8,833 nt of DNA, taken from contig JABCZE010000044.1 of assembly GCA_013289785.1 (NCBI GenBank), positions 1 to 8,833 on the forward strand, given 5' to 3'. This DNA is from Vulcanimicrobiota bacterium (GTDB lineage: Bacteria; Vulcanimicrobiota; Vulcanimicrobiia; Vulcanimicrobiales; Vulcanimicrobiaceae). Below, piece by piece: positions 1 to 6,903 of the stretch (its first letter is position 1; each line of letters starts with the position of its first letter). The position numbers and the translations under genes were made by a program. The notes under the pieces are model-generated. The model saw only the letters and a program-made list of their open reading frames with translations. It ran no database searches and had not been told where the DNA came from.

Positions 1-1333
1 GGGCGAGTTTCGCATTTAAGTATTCGATCGCGCGCGTCAGCTGATCGTCCTTGGCGGGAGCGCCGAACTGCGCGTGCTTGTTTTCGATGACGACGATGTC
101 CGGCGTGATTCCAAGGTGATTGATGTCGCGATTACGCGGCGTGAGATAGCGTGCCGTGGTGACCTTGATTGCGCTTCCGTCGGGCAGGGGATAGATCGTC
201 TGCACGACGCCTTTACCAAACGTCTTCGTGCCGATGATCGTGCCGACGCTGCTGTCTTGAATCGCGCCCGAGGTGATCTCCGAGGCCGAGGCCGTGTAGC
301 CGTTGACCAGCACCGCCAAAGGAATCGGAGGGATGGCGGTGTCGTCGGCTTCGAGCGTGGTAATGTTCGAGGCTCGCGATTCGACCGAAACGATCGGCCC
401 GCTGGGGATGAACTTGGAGCTCACGGCGACCGCCGATTCCAAATATCCACCGCCGTTGTCGCGCAAATCGAGCACCAAGGCTCGCGCGCCGTCGCGTTGC
501 AAGCGATCGAGTGCGGTGTTGAGCTCGTCGCCGGTGTCGCGGCCGAAGACCGTTAGAGCGACGTAGCCGATCTTGCCGGGCAGCATCTTCTCGTAGACGC
601 TGAGCTGATGAATCTTGGCGCGAGTGATCGTGACCGGACTGGCTAAGCCGGCGCCGTCGCGCGAGATGGTCAGCGTAACGTGCGTGCCTTCCTTTCCGCG
701 AAGCTTGTTGCTCGCGGCCGGGAGGGTCATGCCTTTGGTGGAGGTACCGTCGATGGCCGTGATGAGGTCGTCCTGCTGGATGCCCGCCTTATCGGCAGGC
801 GCGTCGGGCACGACGTTTTCCACGGAGATAAATTTCGTCTTATCGTCGACCTGAATGACGATTCCCGTTCCTCCAAAATCGCCGCCATCGAGCCCTTGAT
901 TGAGGCCGGCGAAATCCTTGGGTGAAAGGAAGACCGTGTAGCGGTCGTTGACCGATTTCATCATGCCGTCCAAGGCGATATAACTGAGATCGTGCACGGT
1001 AAACTTGGACGCGGACTCGCCGGCGGCATCGACGATCTCGTGATCGATCTCGCGAACGTCGGTTCCGGGAGCAGCAACCGCATGCATTGCCGGCAGCGCC
1101 GCACGTTTCACGCCGGCGGTTCGCATCGCCGAAAGCAGCGTCAGCCGAACGGAGTCGAGAACGACTTGCGGGTCGACCTTCTTATAGAAGTTCTCCGTCA
1201 AATAGGTGTAGCTGGTCGAGACTTCGCCGGCATCGGCGGCTGAGAGTTGCGGCGCGGCGGCGGATGCCGGCACCAGCCGGGCGGAGGTTACCGCAAGTGC
1301 CGCAAGGGCTAAGAGGACGAGCGTGCGTTTCAT
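1..1333 (-). CDS. S41 carboxyl-terminal processing protease (CtpA/CtpB-like), secreted; C-terminus cut by window edge
   Basis: This is a PDZ-containing serine protease that cleaves proteins outside the cytoplasmic membrane, typically near their C-termini. The reading frame is open from an ATG at 1333 to the window edge, giving 444 codons without a stop; little is probably missing, because the last visible residues match the helical tail of the upstream paralogue. The N-terminus is a classical signal peptide (MKR, then a hydrophobic run, with an ASA-type cleavage site near residues 24-26). A prodomain-like helical region follows, then a PDZ domain from about residue 150 (GGDFGG at 150-155) to 232. 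The S41 core contains DLRDNGGG at 289-296. The Ser/Lys pair is visible as S349 in TASASEI and K374 in FGKG, with Q378, at the 25- and 29-residue spacing known from B. subtilis CtpB. The gene lies 12 bp after the stop of a paralogous S41 gene, with AGGGTG three bases before the ATG, so it is probably the last or a late gene of the ftsE operon. Confidence 0.93.
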   Translation of the reverse strand, partial: MKRTLVLLALAALAVTSARLVPASAAAPQLSAADAGEVSTSYTYLTENFYKKVDPQVVLDSVRLTLLSAMRTAGVKRAALPAMHAVAAPGTDVREIDHEIVDAAGESASKFTVHDLSYIALDGMMKSVNDRYTVFLSPKDFAGLNQGLDGGDFGGTGIVIQVDDKTKFISVENVVPDAPADKAGIQQDDLITAIDGTSTKGMTLPAASNKLRGKEGTHVTLTISRDGAGLASPVTITRAKIHQLSVYEKMLPGKIGYVALTVFGRDTGDELNTALDRLQRDGARALVLDLRDNGGGYLESAVAVSSKFIPSGPIVSVESRASNITTLEADDTAIPPIPLAVLVNGYTASASEITSGAIQDSSVGTIIGTKTFGKGVVQTIYPLPDGSAIKVTTARYLTPRNRDINHLGITPDIVVIENKHAQFGAPAKDDQLTRAIEYLNAKLA

Positions 1334-1345
1334 GATCACCCTAAA

Positions 1346-2758
1346 TTAACGTAAGAGTTGGCGTAAGTGTGCCTTAGCGGCCGCGAGTTGTTTGTCGGCG
1401 GGGGTGTCGACGAGCGACGGGTTGGGCTCTTGGTTGACGACGATGTTCGGCTCGATGCCGTGGTGTTGGATGTCGCGCCCGGCCGGCGTAAGATACCGTG
1501 CCGTCGTAATCTTTAGCGCGCCCCCCTGCTCGGGAAGCGGGTAGATGGTCTGCACGACACCCTTACCGAACGTACGGGTCCCTATCAGGGTGGCCAGGTG
1601 GTAATCCTCGAGGGCGCCGGCGGTGATCTCGGAGGCGCTGGCGGTGTACTTGTTGACCAGCACGACCAGCGGTTGAAGTCCGTCGATGGCGTCGCCGAGA
1701 GCGTCGTCGGTGGTGCGCCCACCGTCGCGCCGAATCGTCGAGACGATCGGTCCTTGCGGAATGAAGAGGCTCGAGATCGAGACCGCGGCATCGAGCAAGC
1801 CGCCGCCGTTGTCGCGGAAATCCAAGATGTATCCGCGAGCGCCCTTGGCCTTGCCGTCGAGCAGCGCCTTGCGCATTTCATCGCCCGAAGTCTTCCCAAA
1901 ATCGGAGAGCCGGATATAGTCGATGTTCCCTTCCATCTTCGCGCGGACCGTTGGAACGTGGATGATCTCGCGGACGATGGAATAGTTTTGCTCGGCCTTG
2001 GGAGTCTCATACGGATGCGCTCTTAAATGCACGACCGTTCCGGCTTCGCCGCGAATCATCGTCTCGACGTGGTCGATCGGAAGGCCGCGGACCGGCTTGC
2101 CGTCGACCGCGTCGACGATCTCACCGGGCTTCATTCCGACCTTCGCCGCCGGCATATGCTCGATCGGCGCAACGATGATGCGGCCGTCCTTGAGCTGATA
2201 GATGTAGACACCGATGCCGCCGAAGTTTCCCCCCGAGAGCGACTCGTTGAGTCCTTGGATCTCCTGCGGCGAGAGATAGACGGTGTACGGATCGTGCACG
2301 GAGGTCATGATTCCGCGAAGCGCGGCGTTGGTAAGGTCGTCGGTGCCGCTCGTCCCCAAGGCGGTGCCGTAATGCTGCTGGGCGTAGGCGAGCAGAGCGG
2401 CCGCATGCGCGCCGTCGGTGACCTCGTCGCCGTTGGCCGTTTGCGCCGGCAGCGACGCATCGCCGATCTTCTTGGAATGCAAGAACGTGCGCAACGCGTT
2501 GCGCTCGCCGTCGAGTGGAGTCTCCGGCGTGATCGCCTTGTAATATTCCATTTCAAGTCGCCGTAGCGTCAGATCGGCGACCGCCGACGCCGGCGAGTCG
2601 GTCGTCGGAAGAAGATCGCGCAAATCACCGGTGGTCGCCACTTCGAGCGCCGGCTGTCCGGCAATCGTGCCGGTACGGAATTCGAGGTAGAGTGCAGTTC
2701 CCGCCACCAAGGCGAGTGCGATGAGTGCTGTTAGCAGAAGGCGGATGGAAAGGCTCAT
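1346..2758 (-). CDS. S41 carboxyl-terminal processing protease (CtpA/CtpB-like), probably membrane-anchored
   Basis: This is the second, paralogous PDZ/S41 protease, 470 aa from the ATG at 2758. An in-frame TTG at 2794 would add 12 residues, but those are charged and sit in front of the hydrophobic segment, and AAGGGG lies just before the ATG, so the ATG is preferred. Residues 5-25 are one hydrophobic segment with no clear AxA cleavage site, so it may stay anchored with the catalytic part outside. A helical region follows, then PDZ from about 179 (FGG) to 258, and the S41 core with DFRDNGGG at 313-320. The catalytic pair is S374 (TASASEI) and K399 (FGKG) with Q403, all intact. It shares many blocks with its downstream neighbour (TASASEIT, FGKGVVQTIYPLP, TTARYLTP), which indicates tandem duplication, but the N-terminal regions and anchoring differ. 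It starts 68 bp after the M23 gene and is probably co-transcribed, although that gap could hold a weak internal promoter. The family is certain; the substrate is unknown, and the adjacent wall hydrolase is a reasonable candidate. Confidence 0.94.
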   Translation of the reverse strand: MSLSIRLLLTALIALALVAGTALYLEFRTGTIAGQPALEVATTGDLRDLLPTTDSPASAVADLTLRRLEMEYYKAITPETPLDGERNALRTFLHSKKIGDASLPAQTANGDEVTDGAHAAALLAYAQQHYGTALGTSGTDDLTNAALRGIMTSVHDPYTVYLSPQEIQGLNESLSGGNFGGIGVYIYQLKDGRIIVAPIEHMPAAKVGMKPGEIVDAVDGKPVRGLPIDHVETMIRGEAGTVVHLRAHPYETPKAEQNYSIVREIIHVPTVRAKMEGNIDYIRLSDFGKTSGDEMRKALLDGKAKGARGYILDFRDNGGGLLDAAVSISSLFIPQGPIVSTIRRDGGRTTDDALGDAIDGLQPLVVLVNKYTASASEITAGALEDYHLATLIGTRTFGKGVVQTIYPLPEQGGALKITTARYLTPAGRDIQHHGIEPNIVVNQEPNPSLVDTPADKQLAAAKAHLRQLLR

Positions 2759-2826
2759 AGTCCCCTTATCAATACCCGGCTCGAAGGCCCGCAAGTTTCC
2801 TTTTTACGTAGATTACTCGCTTAGTC

Positions 2827-4023
2827 TTAATGGAGCCGGGGTGCCGGGTCAACCGGTTTGCCCGCAATTCGAACTTCGAAGTGAAGATGGGGGCCGGTCG
2901 ATTGCCCAGTTGAGCCGACCGCGCCGATGGCCTGCCCGCGTTGGACCGACTGTCCCGTCGAGACGTAAATGGCCGAGAGATGTCCGTAGCCGGTTGAGTA
3001 GCCGCCGCCGTGATCGATCAGGATGTAGTTTCCGTAGCCGCCGTACCACTGCGCCATGATCACCGTCCCACCGGCCGCGGCGGTCACGGTCGTTCCCGAC
3101 GGCGCCGCGATGTCGAGGCCCTGATGGAACTCCGGCGAGCCGCCAAAGGGATTGGAACGCCAGCCGAACGGCGACGTAATCGTCCCGGTGACCGGCCACG
3201 AAAACATGCCGGAGGCGCCCGAACGGTCCGCGCCGCCGGCTATTCCGGCTGCGCGTTGCTCCGATTCCAGTTCGCGCTCGCGCTCCAGGATGAGCCTCTC
3301 GAGCGAGGCCTCCTCGGCGGCCGAGAGATCTTCCATCTCCGCAACCTCGGTGGCGACGCTGTGCCGGTGGATTCCGGCGAGCGTGACGAGGTTGCGGCGC
3401 TCGTCGGCGAGCGATCCGAGCTGACTGCGAGCTTCGTCTTGGGCTTGCTCTTCTTGCTGCAGTTGCAAGCGCGTCGTCTCGAGGTCGGCTTCCACCGCCG
3501 CTACACGAGCTTCGGCCGCCTTGCGTGCTCGCACGGCCCGCTGATTTGCGGCGATGAGTAGGCGCAGATCCTCCCACCGCTCGACGAACTCGCTGAACGA
3601 ACGCGCCGCAATCAGCGCGTCGACGTAGCTAAGGTCGCCGTATTCGTAGATATCGACCAGCCGGTGCTTGAGCAAATCGTCGTGCAGCCGCAAGGAGCGC
3701 TGCGCAGCCTCGAGCTGAATTGCATTCCAGGCGATGCGGCGCTGCGTCGATGCTTGCTGGGCCGCGAGGGAATCGATTCGTCCGTTGACTTCGTCGATCG
3801 CGGCGTTGGTTTGGTCGAGCTGGTGTTGCAGATCGTTGTAGTGCAGGGTTGCCTTGCCAAGCTCGGCGCGTTTGGCGTGCAGACGCATCTGAATCGCTTG
3901 CGCTTTGGCCCGTTCCGCGGCGATTCGCTGCTCGAGCGTCGGCCCGCTCGCCGCTGCGCTAGCCGGCAGCAGCGCGGCGGTGAGAAGGAGGCAAAGCGTT
4001 CGGTGAAGCGTGAGGCGCTTCAC
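2827..4023 (-). CDS. Secreted coiled-coil M23/LytM-family murein endopeptidase (EnvC-like position next to FtsEX)
   Basis: This is a predicted zinc peptidase that cuts peptidoglycan cross-bridges or stem peptides outside the membrane, or activates enzymes that do. I place the start at a GTG (4023) that overlaps the ftsX stop as GTGA, giving 398 aa. The frame is open further upstream, but that part lies inside ftsX and is arginine-rich shadow. From the GTG the product has a signal peptide (basic start, leucine-rich core, ASAAA near 21-25). Long heptad-like helices follow, about residues 29-250, rich in Glu, Gln, Arg and Leu. A C-terminal M23 domain spans about 270-390. The zinc and catalytic residues are all present: H300 and D304 (HQGLD), H348 (YGHLS), H379 and H381 (HLHFE). 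This two-part architecture is that of EnvC, but E. coli EnvC has a degenerate LytM site and acts only as an amidase activator, whereas this one should be catalytic. The coiled coil is the expected docking part for the FtsX extracellular loop. Confidence 0.92.
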   Translation of the reverse strand: MKRLTLHRTLCLLLTAALLPASAAASGPTLEQRIAAERAKAQAIQMRLHAKRAELGKATLHYNDLQHQLDQTNAAIDEVNGRIDSLAAQQASTQRRIAWNAIQLEAAQRSLRLHDDLLKHRLVDIYEYGDLSYVDALIAARSFSEFVERWEDLRLLIAANQRAVRARKAAEARVAAVEADLETTRLQLQQEEQAQDEARSQLGSLADERRNLVTLAGIHRHSVATEVAEMEDLSAAEEASLERLILERERELESEQRAAGIAGGADRSGASGMFSWPVTGTITSPFGWRSNPFGGSPEFHQGLDIAAPSGTTVTAAAGGTVIMAQWYGGYGNYILIDHGGGYSTGYGHLSAIYVSTGQSVQRGQAIGAVGSTGQSTGPHLHFEVRIAGKPVDPAPRLH

Positions 4024-4943
4024 GTCCGCAGGAAACGTCCTACGGAGATCCAGGATGCCAGGACGCCGATGGCGGCCCCGGTCAGGACCAGTTGCGCGGC
4101 CAGAATCCGAGCGTCGACCGGCATCGCCGTGAGTTGAACCCACGGCAGCGCTTCGAGCAACCGCGGCCAGAGGGCGGCGCGAGCGATTTCCAGCAAACCC
4201 AAGGCAACCAGTGCGCCGATGATGCCGTCGAGCAGGCCTTCGCAAATGAACGGGAGGCGGATGTAAGTATTCGTAGCCCCGACGAGCTGCATGATGGCGA
4301 TCTCCCGGCGACGCGCGAAGACCGTCAGGCGAATCGTGTTGGAGATGATAATGCCGGCGACGCCGACGAAAGCCAAAATGAGCCCGATACCGACTCGGCG
4401 CAGTACGGCTCCGAGTGCGAGCAATCGCTGGACGATCTTCTGTCCGTAGACCACATTATCGACCCCGGCCAAACGCCGGACCGTTGCCGCAACCGGCTCG
4501 ACTTGCTCGGGATCGCGGACTTTTATTCGAAACTTGTCGGGGAGCGGATTCTCGGTCAGCAGCGCGGTGTCGATCGAGCCGCGGGTGCGCGCCCGAAGCT
4601 CGGCCAAGCCCTGCTTCTTCGGCACGAACTGCGCCGACGCGATTCGTGGATCTTGCGCGAGAAAATGCCCGACCGCCGCGGCCTGCGTCGGGGTCGCACC
4701 CGATTGGAGGTAGGCCGAGATCTCGATTTGGTCCAGCAGCCGGTTGCCGGCGTCGGCCAGCGCCGCTCGAACGAAGAGAAAGAGGCCGAGTAAGACGATG
4801 GTGATGGCGACGGTGCCGATGGCGGTAACCTGCATGCCGGTGTTGCGCGAAAAGTTGCGCACCACCTCACCCAGAAAGAACTTGACCTTGCCCGAGTCCA
4901 AGATAGTAGTAACCTCGTTCTTCGTCCGTAGTAATCCGGCCAT
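4020..4943 (-). CDS. ftsX: Cell-division ABC transporter permease-like protein FtsX
   Basis: FtsX is the membrane half of the FtsEX complex, a type VII ABC system that transmits ATP hydrolysis by FtsE to wall hydrolases outside the membrane rather than moving a substrate. The 307-aa product shows the expected topology: a cytoplasmic N-terminus, TM1 about 40-60, an extracellular loop of roughly 120 residues, then TM2 about 184-205, TM3 about 233-255 and TM4 about 280-302. The stretch RRREIAIMQLVGA (211-223), with CEGLLDG just after, is the hallmark FtsX/MacB-type permease region. The start is uncertain. The ATG at 4943 lies 77 bp inside ftsE with no well-spaced Shine-Dalgarno sequence. A TTG at 4901, just ahead of the usual KFF-type N-terminus and with GAGG upstream, is a plausible alternative that would shorten the overlap. 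The stop codon overlaps the GTG of the M23 gene, implying translational coupling with the putative partner hydrolase. Confidence 0.95.
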   Translation of the reverse strand: MAGLLRTKNEVTTILDSGKVKFFLGEVVRNFSRNTGMQVTAIGTVAITIVLLGLFLFVRAALADAGNRLLDQIEISAYLQSGATPTQAAAVGHFLAQDPRIASAQFVPKKQGLAELRARTRGSIDTALLTENPLPDKFRIKVRDPEQVEPVAATVRRLAGVDNVVYGQKIVQRLLALGAVLRRVGIGLILAFVGVAGIIISNTIRLTVFARRREIAIMQLVGATNTYIRLPFICEGLLDGIIGALVALGLLEIARAALWPRLLEALPWVQLTAMPVDARILAAQLVLTGAAIGVLASWISVGRFLRT

Positions 4944-5577
4944 CTTCTAAACGCACGACGCGGCGGCGCATCCGATCGACGACGGCCTGATTGTGAGTCG
5001 CAACGACGACCGTCGTTCCTTTGAGGTTGATGCGCTGCAGCAGTGCCGTGATCTCGGTGGTGTTGACCGGATCCAAGTTCCCGGTCGGCTCGTCGCAGAG
5101 TAAGATCTTCGGGTTGTTGACCAGCGCTCGAGCGATGGCCGCGCGCTGCTGCTCGCCGCCCGAAAGCTCGTTGGGATACATGCGGCTCTTGTGCGACAGG
5201 CCGACGAGGTCGAGAACGCGCGGCACTTGTCGCATGACGTCGCGGGTGTGCGCCCCGGTTACCTGCATCGCGAAGGCGACGTTCTCCCAAACGGTTTTGT
5301 CGGTGAGCAGTTTGAAATCTTGGAAGACGACGCCGAGGTGGCGGCGCAGCGCCGGAACGCGGTTGCGCCGCAAACGGTCGACGCGAATGCCGTCCACGAC
5401 GATTTCACCGGCCGTCGAAGCGGCCTCCCGGTAAAGTAAACGCAAGAGACTCGATTTGCCGGTCCCCGAATGACCGACGAGGAAGACGAAGTCGCCCTTG
5501 CCGATCTCGAGGCTTACGTTGTCCAGGGCGCGCACGCCGTTAGGATAGACGAGCGAAACGCCGCGCAATGAGATCAT
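4867..5577 (-). CDS. ftsE: Cell-division ATP-binding protein FtsE
   Basis: FtsE is the cytoplasmic ATPase that pairs with FtsX at the divisome or elongation machinery. The 236-aa ABC domain is complete: Walker A GHSGTGKS at 35-42, Q-loop Q86 in VFQDFKLL, signature LSGGEQ at 138-143, Walker B ILLCDE at 158-163 with E163 as catalytic base, D-loop NLD at 167-169 and H-loop H195. The VYPNGVRALDNV start and VFQDFKLL block are typical of FtsE rather than of LolD or MacB transporters. The protein ends in a glycine- and tyrosine-rich tail (about 222-236), somewhat longer than usual, where the gene overlaps ftsX. The ATG at 5577 fits the family N-terminus exactly, but no Shine-Dalgarno sequence stands in front of it. 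It is the first gene of the minus-strand block and diverges from the acyl-CoA dehydrogenase gene across only 45 bp. Confidence 0.96.
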   Translation of the reverse strand: MISLRGVSLVYPNGVRALDNVSLEIGKGDFVFLVGHSGTGKSSLLRLLYREAASTAGEIVVDGIRVDRLRRNRVPALRRHLGVVFQDFKLLTDKTVWENVAFAMQVTGAHTRDVMRQVPRVLDLVGLSHKSRMYPNELSGGEQQRAAIARALVNNPKILLCDEPTGNLDPVNTTEITALLQRINLKGTTVVVATHNQAVVDRMRRRVVRLEDGRITTDEERGYYYLGLGQGQVLSG

Positions 5578-5622
5578 CGCTGGGAGAGGAGTTTTTCGCA
5601 GACTAGGGGCTATACCTCCGCC
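5578..5622. promoter_or_regulatory. Divergent start region between ftsE and the acyl-CoA dehydrogenase gene, with a symmetric TATA core
   Basis: Only 45 bp separate two divergent start codons. The core GGCTATACC at 5608-5616 contains a self-complementary TATA (5611-5614). It reads TATACC toward the dehydrogenase and TATAGC toward ftsE, so one element could serve as the -10 box in both directions. On the plus strand the hexamer ends 6 nt before the ATG at 5623, the arrangement seen for leaderless mRNAs; the only purine run, AGGGG at 5605-5609, is 13 nt from the ATG and too distant for a good ribosome site. On the minus strand TTAAAT lies 18 nt upstream of TATAGC as a possible weak -35, inside the dehydrogenase coding region. 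No good plus-strand -35 is visible. This is inference from sequence only. Confidence 0.35.
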
Positions 5623-6771
5623 ATGGACTTCGATTTAACCGACGAGCAGAAGGCGATCCAGAGCCTGGCGCGCGAGTTCGCGCGCGACGAGGTGCGGCCG
5701 CGCGCCGAAGAGATGGATCGCGAGGAGCGTTTTCCGTACGAGTTGATTGCGAAGATGGCGGAGCTGGGGTTCATGGGGTTGCCGTTTCCCGAAGAGTACG
5801 GGGGAGCCGGAGCCGACACCGTGAGCTACGCGCTGGCCGTGATGGAAATCGCGCGCGCCGATGCTTCGACGGCGATCACGATGGCGGCTCACGTCTCCCT
5901 GGGTGCCACTCCGTTCTATCTTTTCGGGACCGAAGCTCAGAAGCAAAAATATCTGGTACCTCTCGCCCAGGGAAAGATGTTGTGGGGCTTCGGTCTGACC
6001 GAGCCGAGTGCCGGAAGCGATGCCGGGAACGTCCAGACCAAAGCCGTGTTACAAGACGGGAAGTGGGTGATCAACGGCACCAAGGCCTTCATCACGAACT
6101 CGGGCACCGAGATCAGCGGCGGCACGACGATTACGGCGGTAACGGGAAAGCGACCCGACGGTTCGCGCGAGATTTCGAACATCATCGTTCCGCAAGAGAC
6201 TCCGGGCTTTACCCGCAGCCGCAAGTACCGCAAGATGGGGTGGCGCGCTTCGGACACCCGCGAGCTTTCCTTTGCCGACGCCGAAGTTCCCCAAGAGAAC
6301 TTGCTCGGCCCGCGAGGCGAGGGGTACCGGCAGTTTCTCTCGATCCTGGACGGCGGCCGAATCTCCGTCGCGGCGCTCTCGATCGGCCTAGCGATGGGCG
6401 CCTACGACGAGGCCTTCGGCTACGCGAAGGAACGTCACGCATTCGGCCAGCCGATCTCGAAGTTCCAGGCGATCTCGTTCAAGCTCGTCGACATGCTTAC
6501 GCAGATCGAGCACGCGAAGCTGATGATGCTGCGCGCTGCGTGGGAGAAGGATCGAGGACGTGACTACGTCCAGGCGGCCAGCTTCGCGAAGCTCTTCGCC
6601 GGGGAGCTCTCGCATCGCGTCGTGAACGAGGCGCTGCAGATCCACGGCGGCTACGGCTTCATGGATGAGTATCCGATCTCGCGCATGTACCGCGACCAAA
6701 AGATCAACGAAATCGGCGAGGGTACCAACGAGGTGCAACGCGTGGTGCTGGCCCGCCTTATGGGGCTGTAG
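5623..6771 (+). CDS. Acyl-CoA dehydrogenase (short/medium/branched-chain type, FAD-dependent)
   Basis: This enzyme oxidises an acyl-CoA to the trans-2-enoyl-CoA with FAD and passes electrons to electron-transfer flavoprotein, in the first step of fatty-acid or branched-chain amino-acid breakdown. The 382-aa length is standard. The N-terminal helical domain covers about 1-120, the middle beta domain about 121-230 with the signature GLTEPSAGSD (124-133), and the C-terminal helical domain about 231-382 with QIHGGYGF at 339-346 and YRDQKINEIGEGT at 356-368. E366 in the EGT motif is in the position of the catalytic base of short- and medium-chain enzymes; isovaleryl-CoA and long-chain enzymes use another position. 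R271 to F274 (RHAF) belongs to the usual FAD-contacting RxxFG stretch. Start MDFDLTDEQ is typical of the family, so the ATG is secure although no ribosome site precedes it. No other beta-oxidation gene lies nearby, so chain-length preference cannot be inferred from context. Confidence 0.96.
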   Translation: MDFDLTDEQKAIQSLAREFARDEVRPRAEEMDREERFPYELIAKMAELGFMGLPFPEEYGGAGADTVSYALAVMEIARADASTAITMAAHVSLGATPFYLFGTEAQKQKYLVPLAQGKMLWGFGLTEPSAGSDAGNVQTKAVLQDGKWVINGTKAFITNSGTEISGGTTITAVTGKRPDGSREISNIIVPQETPGFTRSRKYRKMGWRASDTRELSFADAEVPQENLLGPRGEGYRQFLSILDGGRISVAALSIGLAMGAYDEAFGYAKERHAFGQPISKFQAISFKLVDMLTQIEHAKLMMLRAAWEKDRGRDYVQAASFAKLFAGELSHRVVNEALQIHGGYGFMDEYPISRMYRDQKINEIGEGTNEVQRVVLARLMGL

Positions 6772-6852
6772 CGCCGCGTCCGTTTGGGCAGCCGTTTGCG
6801 GTTTTAGGATAGCCGCCGCTGCGCAGGGTGCGTTAAGCTGGTAGGGGTACGC

Positions 6853-6871
6853 AGGCCGCTAAGACCGGCCT
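6853..6871 (+). other. Small inverted repeat upstream of the secreted-protein gene
   Basis: AGGCCG (6853-6858) and CGGCCT (6866-6871) form a perfect 6-bp inverted repeat around a 7-nt loop. It lies about 30 bp upstream of the start of the 226-aa secreted protein, inside a 132-bp intergenic stretch (6772-6903). It could be a small operator or a leader hairpin, but in G+C-rich DNA it may be chance. The rest of this gap shows no convincing terminator for the dehydrogenase gene and no clear -35/-10 pair. Confidence 0.2.
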
Positions 6872-6889
6872 CGAGCACACCGAACCTAC

Positions 6890-6896
6890 GGAGGAG
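6890..6896 (+). promoter_or_regulatory. Strong ribosome binding site that fixes a TTG start
   Basis: GGAGGAG at 6890-6896 is the strongest Shine-Dalgarno sequence in the window. It abuts an ATG at 6897 in another frame, with no spacing at all, and is 7 nt from the TTG at 6904, the ideal distance. The TTG frame encodes a clear signal peptide; the ATG frame does not. The site therefore decides for TTG. Confidence 0.8.
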
Positions 6897-6903
6897 ATGA
6901 CTC

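Noticed and set aside
74..556. 160-codon plus-strand frame opposite the first S41 gene
   Set aside because: Antisense to a conserved protease domain with intact catalytic residues; sequence is Arg/Asp/Gly-rich and unlike any family.
2027..2566. 179-codon plus-strand frame opposite the second S41 gene
   Set aside because: Same reason: antisense shadow of a conserved gene, no ribosome site, no motif.
2759..2794. TTG start at 2794 for the anchored S41 protease
   Set aside because: Adds a charged 12-residue leader before the hydrophobic segment; the ATG at 2758 has AAGGGG just upstream.
4024..4245. N-terminal extension of the M23 peptidase by 74 codons into ftsX
   Set aside because: The extension is arginine-rich shadow of ftsX and would bury the signal peptide; the GTG at 4023 gives a proper signal sequence and a stop/start overlap.
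4092..4793. 233-codon plus-strand frame opposite ftsX
   Set aside because: Antisense to ftsX transmembrane segments, which read as Arg/Glu-rich on the other strand; no independent support.
6772..6852. Terminator after the acyl-CoA dehydrogenase gene
   Set aside because: Only a 3-bp stem (CCG/CGG) before a TTTT at about 6790-6805 was found, too weak to call.
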